Origin: Pyrus communis | Taxonomy: Eukaryota > Streptophyta > Magnoliopsida > Rosales > Rosaceae | Length of the DNA: 64,000 nt | Direction: 5' to 3' | Assembly: GCF_963583255.1 (NCBI RefSeq) | Contig: NC_084814.1 | Span: 22,833,262 to 22,897,261, forward strand | Shown here: positions 12,763 through 24,430 of the stretch, piece by piece | How the letters are laid out: each line of letters begins with the position of its first letter | Position numbering within the stretch: position 1 is the stretch's first letter | Made by a program: the position numbers and the translations under genes | The notes under the pieces: model-generated | What the model was told of the DNA's origin: nothing | Database searches by the model: none | The model's input: only the letters and a program-made list of their open reading frames with translations

Positions 12763-15700
12763 TCAAATCTCATGTTGATCATGTGATTTCTGCACTACCT
12801 CAACTTCAAGGGCATTGTTGTCCCCACCCCCTTTGTACGTGTACCACTTTGAACACATTAAAAAGTATCCCAAATTAATGACTCCTAGAGCAGCAATAAG
12901 ATAATAGTAGTAATCCAGCCTTCCCTTGTTGAGATCTTCCGGCAGCCAGTTTCCGGTCTTAGCCCCCTCAGTAGTCCGGTGAACTATGGCGATTAACGCA
13001 CTACTCAAGTAACTAGAACCTGCCATTCCACAAAAGAAGAGAGACCCTGCAATGCTTCTCATGTTTTCCGGGAACTGCTTGTAGTAGAATTCAATTTGGC
13101 CAATGGCAGCGAACGCTTCAGCAAGCCCGGCTAGTGTGAGCTGAGGGACCAGCCAAAAGCCAGACATGGAAGAAATGTCACCCCTTGTTCGGATTCCTGG
13201 AATTGGTTTTGTTAGCGCTGTAGTCCTTCGGTGTTCTTCTACGAATGCAGATACTAGCATCGTGATCACAGAGAGAAAAATGCCAATTCCTATTCTTTGC
13301 AACAATGTGATGCCACCTTCTTTTCCCGTAAGCCTTTGGAGGAACGGGACAAGAAGGCGGTCGTAGATTGGTATCCATATGGTCATGCCCAGCATCAGGA
13401 AGATTGAGTAGGATGCAGCCGGGATTTGGAAGCTTGTTTTTCCAAGGCGTCGATTGGATTGAAGGGCTTGGAAGACAACATAGGTATGCTGCTGGACTAT
13501 GGCAATATGGTATATGAGGGCTGCTGCCCATATTGGCAAAACTCTCAGCAAGCATTTCACTTCTTCCACTTGTTGCATGCTGCAAAGTTTCCAAGGATCA
13601 GCAGCTGAACCATCCGGATTGATTTTGTCATCCGGCGTAAGAATTGCTGCTTTGTCAAGGCATCTGAGAAGTGACAACAACATTTTTAAGAACTTACCTA
13701 CACCACCGCATGGATTTCACATCTCAAACTCCCTTGAGTCAAACTCAAAGACTTCAGTTTCATCCGTAAATTTGAATATATATGGACCGTCACACTGAAT
13801 CTTCTTTGGTTTGATTCAAAGAGTTTCTAATTTGAAATCAAAGAACGTGTTCAAAACCGAAACTCCTAGAAGACAATTAAAGAACATGTATATGCAGTAA
13901 TTCTTTGTGCATGTTCATGGCGTCCGTTCTTTAATATGTTCCATACATGTGTATCAGCTTAAAGTAATTTAATCCAATCACCAATCGCCATAAAAAGTTA
14001 AAACACATGACAGTGCGTGATTGACTTAGAATAACTCCAGAATGATTCTAGGCGTAGATAAGTTTCTTTCTTTCACAGCCAAGGCATATAAAGTGCATGA
14101 AGTTATAGCTAATTTACCTGAATTGATTTGTATAAGGAAGGTTGGAGTTGATAGAATCGGGAGGCATATAAACAAACATGGAGAGCCATGGCCGCTCTGG
14201 CTCTTTAAGCTTCAAATGCCTTCTCGCAATGGAAACCACCACGACCTGTGCTACACTATTCATCGGACTACCGGAGGCTTTCACTTTCACATACATTTTT
14301 GATCCCATGAAGAAGAGAACACATGATATCAACATCAAAATGGCTGGAATGCCAAACCCTAGACCCCAACTTACATTTGACTGGATGTAGACGATGAGGG
14401 TCAATGCTATCATCTGTGCGAAAGTGTAGGTGAACATATACCAGTTGAAGAAGCTGTTGACTCCTCGTTTTCCCGACTCCGTTTTCTGGTCGAATTGGTC
14501 TGCCCCAAATGCCAAGTTACATGGCCTGATGCCTGCAGCTCCTACTATTAGCATCCCAAAACCAGTTAGTAAAAATGCCATTTGACCAGTTGTTGGCCCT
14601 TTACATGTTCCTTTCTCTTCTGGTTTGCAGTGAGGAGGATGCAAGTTCTTGAATACCGCAGTAAAATCTATCAGCAGCAGTCCCTAGATAAAGGAACAAA
14701 TTAATCATAGGATTAAGATATATACATTTTGGAGCTAATGAGTCAACAGGGTTCATGATGAGGTAAGAAACTTTGGAAGTGAAAATGAATCAAAGCTTAA
14801 TTTTTGAGGAAATATGCAGAAACAAAATGAGTTACAAACTTTCAATCAAATATATAACCGGATGGAAGTTAAACAGACAATAAAAAGACACTAAAATGTG
14901 GTTTACAAACAGCTTATTGCTTATTTGTGTGCATGTTTCCGGAATTTTCTTATGTTGGACATTGAAAATGAATCAAAGTAGCACATGGCAGTTTTGTAAG
15001 TACCATAAAGGAAGCAATATCCGAATATGTCAGCCCTTGATAACGATCAAGATAATTAAGTGTTGGAAATGAAAGTTCTGAGCAAGCTTAAGATACATTT
15101 GGAGCTAATTAGTCAAAAGGGTTCTTGAGGTAAGAAATTAACCTTGAAAGAGAAATGAATCAAAGCTTAATTTTTGAGGAAATATATATGCACTAGATGG
15201 GCCGCTACAAAAATCGAACCAGATGGATGCCAAATAGACAATAAAGAGGTAGTCAACGTTATTTTATATACGATTTATTGTCTACTAGTGCATATTTCCC
15301 TAATTTTTATATGCTGGACACTGAAAATGAATCTAAGTAGAAAATGTTAGTTTTGTAAGTACCATAAAAGAAGCGATTGACGAAAATCCCAACGTCTTGT
15401 AACGACCGAAATAAGTGTCTGAAGCGAAAGCTCCGAGCAAGGTTGCAAAGTTGGTTGTGCCATTGAAGATGGTAACAAGAGTCGCAGCTGTAATTCTCTT
15501 CATGTTGAATACACTAGTGAGATAGACCAAGAGGTTGGCCAAGGTCCCAATGGCTCCCAGCTTCTCAAACGTTTCATTTCCTGAAATTTTAAGCAGATGC
15601 TCAAAAATAAGCGAACAAAATTAAGATACATTCATGATTAAACAGAAGAGAAAAGGATATTAATCTGATGAGAAGAACATGAAGCAATAAAAATGCAAAA

Positions 15701-15827
15701 TATTGCGCTCACCTATGACAAATGGCATTACTTTCCATCCTCGGTATATAACTGGTTCTTCATCCGTAGAACCTCTCTCATTCTTCTCCATGCTATCTCT
15801 CTCTTTCTTCTCCATGATTGCTTTCAT
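12763..15827 (-). CDS. NPF2.11: NPF2-type (NRT1/PTR family) proton-coupled transporter, 4 exons, 599 aa
   Basis: Major-facilitator carrier of the NRT1/PTR family, expected in the plasma membrane. Family members move nitrate, glucosinolates, hormones or other glucosides with H+. Exons on the minus strand: 15827-15713, 15580-15363, 14683-14118, 13663-12763; phases agree and give 599 aa. Visible: ETFEK near the start of TM1 (ExxEK form of the H+-coupling ExxER motif), GRYKTLG after TM2, [19 protein letters not shown], a large hydrophilic loop around LDKAAI...[12 protein letters not shown], then TM7-12 ending with [16 protein letters not shown]. The [13 protein letters not shown] and FYDR/YDRLLVP-like motifs recall the GTR/NPF2.9-2.14 clade. 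Location next to the H+-ATPase matches Arabidopsis NPF2.11. Start chosen at 15827; an in-frame ATG at 15815 is possible. Substrate is not readable from sequence. Confidence 0.93.
14716..15480 (-). repeat. Tandem duplication spanning the exon 2 end and intron 2 of the NPF2.11-like gene
   Basis: Two diverged direct copies of roughly 370 bp, at about 14716-15085 and 15088-15480. Shared landmarks include TTTGGAGCTAAT, GAATCAAAGCTTAATTTTTG, TGGACA(T/C)TGAAAATGAATC and TTTTGTAAGTACCATAAA. The right-hand copy contains the functional end of exon 2 with its donor at 15362. The left-hand copy carries a decayed version of the same exon end (about 15003-15083), with a small insertion and stop codons, now inside intron 2. 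Confidence 0.8.
15003..15083 (-). pseudogene. Fossil of part of NPF exon 2 inside intron 2
   Basis: Read on the minus strand, this stretch follows, base by base with changes, the end of functional exon 2 that encodes [17 protein letters not shown]...SIASFM. The copy keeps CTTTC, AACACTTA, TCG.TA.CAAG and the terminal TTTATG followed by a preserved GTACTTAC donor. Extra bases and stop codons break the frame. It has no obvious acceptor, so it should not be spliced in. Confidence 0.75.
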
Positions 15828-16590
15828 GTTTTAGGAAAAAAGGAAACCACAAGGAACTATATAATCCGAGAAGAAAATTCGACCACGCAATTCACAAAGC
15901 ACTTTTGACAAAATTAACGGAGCCGGTGTATTTCATTAGAGCCAGAATTACAATAATCAAGCAGTTGTAGCTCCTGTAGCCCAGCTACCTGTCACGACTA
16001 TTGTCCTTTTTACCTAGATGAATCGATTGAGACACCGTTTCTTTGTGTTTGCCAGTTGTCCCGATTTGAGTAGTATTTTCATATGTTTACTGAGATTTGT
16101 TGGACCAACAAGTCGTCGTGGTTGACTATGAGTCCACTGGCTAGACTATACATGTAGCAGAGCTACCAGTCACGACCGTTTTGCTTGAATTATTAGTCGA
16201 CATTTCCCACTTGTGGTATATGTGCATTGGATGATCAGCATCGAGCTTTCATTTTCTTCATAAATGGAGTCCTCTCTTGGCTTGTGTTTTGGACTTGGAG
16301 ATGGAGAGATTATCATTTGATCTTCGTAAATCTGACCAATCAGAAAACACGTGTTGCAATTATAATCGTTTCTGTTGGTGTGGCGTATAAGAAATTCTTG
16401 CATACAACATTTGTATACATACATCTTAGAGTAACCGCACATAAGAGGGAAAAAGTAAAATTGTAACAGGGAAATTCTGCACACCCGTTTCATGTACGAA
16501 TTTGTCCTAATCGGGACCACGATTTTGTGGCTAGCTAGCTACGTTTTATCTTTAGTCTATCAAACAAGATGTTTCTCAGATTGCATATTC
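15828..16590. other. Intergenic, NPF gene to NPF pseudogene
   Basis: No gene recognised. A motif AGCTACC(T/A)GTCACGAC occurs at about 15983 and again at about 16161, suggesting a diverged internal duplication. The part next to 15827 should hold the promoter of the NPF2.11-like gene, but no TATA box could be assigned with confidence. Confidence 0.4.
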
Positions 16591-16592
16591 TC

Positions 16593-17016
16593 CGTCCAAA
16601 CTTCAGAGGCACTTTCACAACTTCGTTTGTACTCAAACCATTCAGACATTCAATACAGCAACCGCATAATAAATAAAGTAATCGAATCTCGGTGTTAAGA
16701 TCTTCAGGCAGCCAATCACTGGTATGGTGAACCATTGACAAATAACGTAATTGGACATTGCCATCTAAATTGTGAGGGCAAGCATGGTGAATATTGTGTA
16801 AGACGGGGATCTTAAAGCCGGAGTTGCCAAAGTGCCTGTCGGATTGCACCAAGGCAACGTAGTATATAACTAGTGAGATCCAAATTGGAACCACTCTCTC
16901 CAAGCACTTAATTTCCTCCACTTCCTGCATGCTGCGAAGTCCCCATGGATTTGCTGTTGTTCTCCATCTGGGTTGATATGTCTTCACTGGTCATGATTGC
17001 AGCTTTGTCAAATATT
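16593..17016 (-). pseudogene. NPF2-type transporter pseudogene, last-exon fragment
   Basis: On the minus strand an AG acceptor at 17017-17018 is followed by IFDKAAIMTSED, then after a frame change NPWGLRSMQEVEEIKCLERVVPIW, matching the start of the last exon of the adjacent NPF2.11-like gene. After SGFKIP the similarity jumps to the end of the domain (MVHHTS, DWLPEDLN, then a degenerate LLYLL), so about 130 codons are deleted, and the frame shifts again before TM12. No upstream exons are visible to 18.9 kb. It is a dead partial tandem copy of the NPF gene at 12.8-15.8 kb. Confidence 0.85.
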
Positions 17017-17019
17017 CTG

Positions 17020-18915
17020 AAATTTAATAAAGTGCAACTTTTTGGTTAGTGAACAACACATATCAATTACTGTACTATATTAATTGACTTTATGATGATG
17101 ATGATGATGATGATTCAAAGATTGACTAAACCAGTACTGAGGGATTGTTGATATTAATATTATCAAAATATATCGAGTGAATATCAATGATGCATGCACC
17201 ATGCACCAAGTCTTGTAAATTGATAGCTAAAATCATTTAGTCTTTTCATGTGTTAAAGTCCACAAACTCACTCAAATTTCTAGGGAATTTTCACGTAATT
17301 ATTGAAGGGGAACACGACATTCTAATCAAGAGGAAATCTGAGCCAATTAATTAGCCGTTATCTTCTTTTCTTTCCTAAGTGCCCTAGAATTTTCCCTTTT
17401 GATATTGGAATCTTTGAAACTCAATTTTTGTCATCAAGTGCTATATGTATACTTTTGAATTCCAAACTCTAGTGTTTATATAAGGCATTATTGAATTATG
17501 AATTATATTTGTAATTAATGAAATTTTCAACTGGGAAGTTGTGAGAAATTTTTCAAGAAGAATAGTCTAGTATATCAACTGTCATGATACAATTAGTTGG
17601 ATATTTAAAAAAAATTTCAATCATTTGTATTATAACACTTTGTGTATTTGGCCATATTCACGCCACACAAACAAATTTCTTGTCAACTCAGATGTTGAAA
17701 TCATTTCTCTCTACCCCCACCCAACTCTAGCTAATAAGGTTGAAATCACGATCCGAAAAATTTAGACAAAAAAAAAAAAGAATTTCAATTTCTGTTTCCC
17801 TTCGTATTTTGGGTTGTAAGCACATCACATGCAAAAGTTGGGTCCCTTTATTAGAAGTAATGTATGTTTTTCGTTCATGACTGGTAAGTCTGCCATAATA
17901 AAGGACTTGGTGTCCAGCTCTTCTTTTCTGTAGTTTGGATATTATCAAAGCAATTTTTCCTTTTGAGTTATTTTATTTGAACACACTGGTCGGACGAATT
18001 CACTCCGTATTCTAAACACTATACTACACACCAAATTTTAATTTGTATCCTCGTTTTTTATAAGAACCCCAGCCCAACCCTTATCAACCCAAATTGATAA
18101 AAATTGAATTAAAAGAAAAAATCTTGCATGGATTTTTATATGGACCGCACGAGCTACAAGTGTGTGGTTTGTTACACCACGTAAGACTTTTAGTTTAAAT
18201 ACAAACTCTCAAGTTTTTTATCAGAGTCCTATTTATTCAAGATAAAGTTTGTTAGTTGTATTTTATTCAAATATTGTTGTTGTTTTGAATTTTATAGACC
18301 ACTCCCAACCCATAAATAGGTTTTTTGAAAACCTGGTGTAATTATCTGTACGTTATAAATACATAGCACCCATCAGACTGATGGTATTTAATTCATCACG
18401 TTGATGGTATGCAAATTCACTCAAACATTTTCCAGTATTCTACGTTTTTATGGTTTCCATTACATCATTGCAACTGGGAGGGACATGAGCTAGACACGTG
18501 GTGTTCACTATAAACACAATAAACAAATGATTTGCATGTTAAATATGTAAAAAATTTGAGTGTGACGATCTCTCTATCACGTGATGTTATTAATTTACGT
18601 GTTATAATATAGATGGACAACATAATCAATATTTTATGAACTATACAGTTTTAATAACTAAGTACATGTGTTGTCACATTAGAGTATGGATAACACCACG
18701 ATCCACTACTACGGTTGATTGCATCGAAGAAAAAGGAATAGGCAACACACGGCCAAGTGAGTAGCTTTTTCTAGTACTGCCTAACTTCATATAGGTACTT
18801 TCAAACTAACAGAATAGCATTAATAAATTGTCCATTTCCAGGTACGTTATTCTTAACAAACAAAATAGCATAAATAACATAAAAGCACAAATAACATAAT
18901 TATGTCCATCTCCAT
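17020..18915. other. Intergenic, AT-rich, no gene seen
   Basis: Contains an (ATG)n microsatellite at about 17090-17115 and AT-rich DNA without recognisable coding potential. Its left part may be residual intron of the NPF pseudogene. The right part is 3' flank of the next NPF gene. Confidence 0.5.
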
Positions 18916-21190
18916 CTACGCATGAGTTCCCAACCCTTTCTCCTCATCCTTCGATTCACGTTCCACTCGGTCTCTTGAACCATGCACACTCGGATTCTCC
19001 AGCTGCATCTCCCTTATCCCTTTTCCTGACCTTCCAACCGTTACGTAATGTCGAGCAAAGAAATTGAAATACACAAGGTTTACAACTCCGATGCCAGCAA
19101 TGATGTAGTAGTAGTAGTCCAGCTTATTCTTGTTAAGGTCATGACCGCCGAGCCACGGAGTTTTCCCCTTCATTTGGGTTGCCTTGTGGACTATATTGAC
19201 TATCAAAGAGCCTAGATAACTCGAAACCGATAAGCTGAGGAAGAAGACTGCCCCGGAAACAGTCCTCAGGCTCTCCGGCATTTGCATGGTGAAAAACTCC
19301 ATTATGGAAACAGCGGCAAAGGCCTCAGTCAACCCTGATAAGACAAACTGTGGCAAGAGCAGCGCAAAGCTCACGGGCGAAATAAATGATCTGTGTTTCA
19401 AAGCGGTTTTCCGACGATGCTCTTCAACTATTCCAGATACCAACATTGACACAATGGACAGCACAATGCCAGTGTTGATCCTCTGTTGCATTGTCAGTCT
19501 TTTGTTCCTCCTGCTCCTTCTTCGGGCCAGCGGGAGGTAAATTTGCTCGTAGATGAATATCCACGTTGCAAGTGCAAGCATGGCTATGATATTCATCCAT
19601 CCAGGTGCGAATTTGAAATGCAGTCCCATGGATCTGTCCGTTTGCAATATTTGTAAGACCCCGAATGTGCTATGTTGGTCCATGCACATGAAAGTCCCAA
19701 TTGCCGTAACCCAAACTGGAAGAATTGCCACTAAGCACTTCAGTTGCTCAACTTGTTGGAGGCTGCACAGCCTCCAACTGCTCCTAGGCTTGCCTTGATT
19801 GTCCAATTCATTTGGGTTCGTTATTATTGCAGCTCTGTCAAGGAACCTGAAGCGATTAGTGTGAGAGAGCTTCAAGATCATATGTTGCTGATCAGATGCA
19901 TTGTTTAGTGGAGGATCATAAAATGAGTGCTCGGAAGCCGGTGCAACCCTAACTCTTGATTTTCGACAGGCAGCCGTGATGACCTTGGCTATGTCCGAAA
20001 AAATGCTCCCTTGAGGCTTCAAGTAAATGTAAGTGTGGCGGCCGAACAAGAAAATGGTGATAGAGGAAGCAAGGCAGGCAGTGGGAATGGCAAACCCTAT
20101 GACCCAACTGATATTGGTCTGGATGTACACAACTCCAGTGAGGGCCACAACTAGGGCAACTGTGAAAGAGAAATACCACCAATTGAAGAAGCTTTCTAGT
20201 TGCGCCCTTCCTTTCGCTGTTCTGGTGTCAAATTGATCAGCACCAAAGGCAATGTTGCAGGGTCTGATGAACCCTGCTCCTACGGAGAGCAGTCCAAGAG
20301 CAATGTAGAGGAAGACCAGCTGCCAAGTGTGGGGCTGAGGGCAATGGTCTGGCTCTTTGCAGGTGGAGGGTCTTAAGCTATCTATAGATGCCGTAAGGGT
20401 TATGGCTCCCATACCCTGAAATAAAATGAAAAAGTGTGAAGAAAAATTTGCAACCTCACGTACAAAGTCACCATTTTCCTGGATTCAGTGTTGAATAAAA
20501 TGGAAATGGGACACACTAAACGATGATAAGCCATGTATAAACACCAGTTTGGTGCTAATTTGTTGTCTGTTTAGTGTCTTGCTAGTTTTATTTTTGTTCT
20601 AAGCGTATAGAATATCAGTTAATTATTTCACTTCAACGTGGAATATCAGTTAAATATTTCACTTCAACATGAGTTTTGTAAGACTGAAATTCCAAATAAT
20701 GGGTTAAATTGATTAATCAAGAGTGAGATAGAACTTCTGATTAGAAGAGAGACAGATAAATCATAATTATTACCAGGAAAGATGATATGGATCCAAGGAG
20801 AAGAGCACGAAATCTGCCCAGATAAGCATCAGACAAAAAGGCACCTGCTAGTGTTACAGCATTGGATGTACCATTCCATATATTAATCACATTTACCACA
20901 AATATTCCACTTAAGTTGTATCTTGTACTCAAGTACACTGTGATGTTGGCTATCAAACTCATCGAAGCCAGCTTCTCGAACGATTCATTCCCTTCATATA
21001 AATCAACAAACGAAACAAAATTAACGAAAAGGCAAGCCAAAACCCCATCATAAATCACATGAAAAAAAAAATGAATACAAGATAATATGATATTGTGTAC
21101 CAAGAATGTATTTGATAGCTCTCCATCCTCCTTTTCTAGAATTTGGAGGAAGCGCTTGCTCTAATGGTGAAGAATCATTGTCATTCTCCA

Positions 21191-21191
<1 letters not shown>
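18916..21191 (-). CDS. Second NPF (NRT1/PTR) transporter, 3 exons, 602 aa
   Basis: Intact proton-coupled transporter of the NRT1/PTR family. Exons on the minus strand: 21191-21101, 20991-20774, 20415-18916; phases agree and give 602 aa. Exon 2 is 218 nt, exactly as in the NPF2.11-like gene, supporting common descent. Visible: ESFEK (ExxEK) before TM1, WNGTSNAVTLAGAF and GRFRALLLGS at TM2, [31 protein letters not shown]...SWRLCSLQQVEQLKC in the loop, EEHRRKTAL, LSGLTEAFAAV, and LDYYYYIIAGIGVVNL in TM12, followed by a charged tail. The first two-exon junction and the exon equivalent to NPF2.11 exons 3 and 4 fused into one 1500-nt exon suggest intron loss. Looks NPF2-like, possibly near NPF2.8, by recall; substrate unknown. 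A CT tract lies directly upstream of the ATG. Confidence 0.92.
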
Positions 21192-21236
<45 letters not shown>

Positions 21237-21250
21237 TCCTCTCTTCCTCT
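21192..21250. repeat. (CT)n tract in the 5' leader of the second NPF gene
   Basis: CT dinucleotide repeats and a degenerate continuation fill the bases immediately upstream of the start codon, so on the gene strand the leader ends in a GA-rich tract. Such tracts are common in plant 5' leaders. Confidence 0.8.
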
Positions 21251-23185
21251 CTATGTTTTTCGCATTTGCTGGTCACCAACCTCTCTTAAACCACATTGCG
21301 TCTTTTTGTTTTATAGTGATGTTATTCCCACCCAATATCTTATCTTCCCACTCACCTTTTAATGAATTTTTTAATTACAAATTTGTCTATATTGATAAGG
21401 ACATTAATTATCTTGTTTTGCTTAATTTAAAAAAAAAAAAAAAAACAGGTTGGGCATGGGAGACAATTTGTCTACCTTAAACCCTAACTCATATTTTCAT
21501 CTCCTTTCATTTAGAGAAAGTAAAAAAATAGCAATGGACTTAGACGACTTTTTCATTGAACAGGTAGAAGATGACGCTTCTACGGAAGAGGTAGAAGATT
21601 ATGTTTCCATTGAAAAGGTAGAAGAATAATTTGTGTGTTGGTCATTTGAATTTGTCCATCATATTTTTAAATTGGTCATTGTTGAATTCTTTTGAATTTG
21701 GATACCTCTGTTGTTTCCATTTGAATTTGCAAACCTTAGTAGTTTTCATTTACATATTATTTGTTATATTTTTTAAGAGACAATTTTATAATTTCATATG
21801 TACGTATATATTAAAGGTTATTTTGGGAATAATAGTGGGTGAGAAAATAGCATTTTAATTTTTTAACTTTTTAAGATGGGTGGGATTATAGGAAAATAAG
21901 ATAATGGGTGGGTCTAGTAGCTCTCTTGTTTTATTATATATAAGAGCTTAGTTTATCTTAATTAGTTTTTTTTTTTTTTTGTCGAATAGTTTATCTTAAT
22001 TAGTTAGTGTAATCAAAATTAGGATAGATAATTATCTCAGATTTGATTCTACCGGCTTACCCGGATAATTATCTAAGGTATGAAATCGGAAACGGTTAGA
22101 GTCTAATTAACTAAAAAGTTTGAAAGTTTAGCAGTGTTGACATAGTTATGATTGGCATGGATGATTGGTGCGAGAAATGTGAAGCAGCTTGTTATGGGTG
22201 TGATGACTTGTGAGTTATGACCACTGACTTGGATTCTAAGTTTACCTGCACTACGTACCTTAACAAACCAGTACAAACTACAAACAAAATATTTCTTCTT
22301 ATCCCAAGCCTTGAGTTTCTCCCAATCTTTAACTGTATATTCAAAACCAAACTTATGTGTTGCCTAACAAGAACTTATCTGATCACTTTGGTTGTAAATT
22401 AGGCTTTTTGTTGATTGTTAACAGAATTTATTGAAAAATAAATAATAAAAAATGTTTAATACAAAGTTCTGTGTTTGTTAACATTGTACTAGTCTCTTGG
22501 CATGCCCATACTAATTTTTTTTTTCTTAATTATTTTTCTTATACTTGATACGTGTTTTTTCTTAAATGTTAATTTTTTCTAGAGTGTACATTTACACGGG
22601 AGTATTTTGTTTTTTTACCATTTTAATTAATTGGCTCATTTGCAAATAATGTCTTGCTACAATGGCAGAAAGCAATGTTATCTATGCACCCTGATACGGA
22701 TTCGATCCTACCGATCCCCTCTCCCTATCAACTGACAATTTATGGAAAATTATGATGAAACTTATTATGATGAAACTTGTAACACCAAAGAGAAAGGCTT
22801 GCAATTATTAATTTTTTTTTTATAAGAAAGATTTGGCATTATAATAATAGAGATAGATAAATTAAGTTTATTTACTTTTATTCTGTTATACTTTGAAAGT
22901 AAGTGTAGACATATTTTCATTGCACTACCTTCTACCATATAATGTTTGTTTATTTATTTTGTAAGCATCTTCTATCGTTCTCTGTATTTTATAGCAAAGT
23001 TTTAACTAAAACTATCAAAAGTTATTCTAGGAGTTCTATAAAAAAGTTGTACTCCAATCATACTCCCTAGAGAGTCACAATTACTATGAATTAATTATTT
23101 ATTTAAAATGATATTAAAACAATTAACATTAATTATAGAGAGCGTGTTAATTATAGCGAGCCAGAATGAGCTTCTTTCTCCCTCT
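21251..23185. other. Intergenic, no gene recognised
   Basis: Very AT-rich. Contains short homopolymers (A-run near 21430, T-run near 21967) and short near-repeated AAGGTAGAAGA-like units around 21560-21625. At 22695-22705 a GGATTCGATCC motif resembles a tRNA B box and might mark a decayed SINE, but no A box or tail could be assigned. Confidence 0.4.
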
Positions 23186-23189
23186 TTAT

Positions 23190-24430
23190 ATTTAGGAGCT
23201 GTTAGATGAATCTCTATATTAAGAGGTGGATAGAAAGCATGATTGGAGTTGAAGCAGCCATTACCAACCCCTGATCATCCCGAATGATCACGCCAATACC
23301 TCGGACTCCCCCCCCCCCCCCCCCCCCCCTCTGCACAGAACCATCCACGTTAACTTTCACCACTCTTAACGTCGGTGGCTGCCAGGAAACATGAGTTGCA
23401 GCCCTATTGTTGTGGTTGCAATCCGATCCATACACCAGACGAAACTCTTCCAACAATTGCCTCGCACGTGCAGCAACCTCCCAAGAATGGCATTGATTGT
23501 TTTAAAAAACGTTTCCATTTCTTTGATTGCAAATTGCCCAACAAACCATTGCAGACAAATCGAGTTCCTCCCTCGTTGAGACCAACACCATGGCTCTCCA
23601 AATCTTGAAGAACGACTGAACCTTCCATTCCCTGCTCGCCTCCCACCAACTAAATTCCTTCCAAATCTCAATCACCTTCCCACAACCCCATAACGCACGA
23701 AGAGTCTTCTCCACTTTCTCTTCACATCGTCCACACCACGGTGAAGGATTAATCTTTTTTTGGTAAAGATTACTGCCACAATGGATAATTTCCTTCAAAA
23801 ATCTCCAGACAAAATGCTTAACTTTGTCAGGTATAGACACAGCCCACACACATTTCCATAGAGAACCACCAGTCGTACTCAACGAGCCCTCCATTTCACT
23901 TGATAGAGTTTTGATCATTCGGGCCAGTCGATATCCACTACGCACCCTATACTTCCCATTCATCTCATAATGCCAAATTTGGATATCTTGCACCTCAACG
24001 TGAGTCAACGGAATCCGCAATATAGCTTCCACATCCCTCTCCCAAAAACCAGCATTAAGCATCTCCCTATAATTATTCCATTCTCTATCAGCAGTAATAA
24101 GATCACAAACTCTCAAACTCTAGGTGGCTTAGTGACTGTGAACCCCATTTCATTAGGCACCCATTTATCATCATATACCAACACGTGCATTATGTCCATT
24201 ATCTATGCGCCATTGCAATCCAGCTTTCAGAAGCTCTCTCCCCCACACCAGTGATCGCCAAACGTATGATGGCCTTGTTCCAATTCCCGCATTCAAAAAA
24301 GAATCATAATTCGGAAAGTATCTCGCTGACAGCATGCGACTCACCAAGGATGTCGGATTAATGAATGGATTGGATATGAATTTGACTAACTCATCCAAAT
24401 ACGATCTGCTTACATGTCGGCACAAAACTC
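23190..24430 (-). mobile_element. Decayed LINE (non-LTR retrotransposon) ORF2 3' end
   Basis: Minus-strand frames carry, in order, a reverse-transcriptase C-terminal piece (SRSYLDELVKF, WRSLVWGRELLKAGLQW) at about 24425-24171, a zf-RVT-type segment (WHYEMNGKYRVRSGY, DKVKHFVWRFL, CGRCEE) at about 24110-23640, and an RNase H-like segment (VKVNVDGSV, GIGVIIRDDQG) at about 23370-23214. The pieces lie in different frames with stops between, so the element is dead. A homopolymeric C run (G on the coding strand) at about 23309-23330 interrupts the RNase H region. Confidence 0.85.

Noticed and set aside
13178..13594. 138-codon alternative minus frame inside the NPF last exon
   Set aside because: Overlaps the real NPF frame, with His/Cys/Pro-rich random composition.
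22690..22710. GGATTCGATCC B-box-like motif
   Set aside because: No A box at the right distance, no cloverleaf, so not called a tRNA or SINE.
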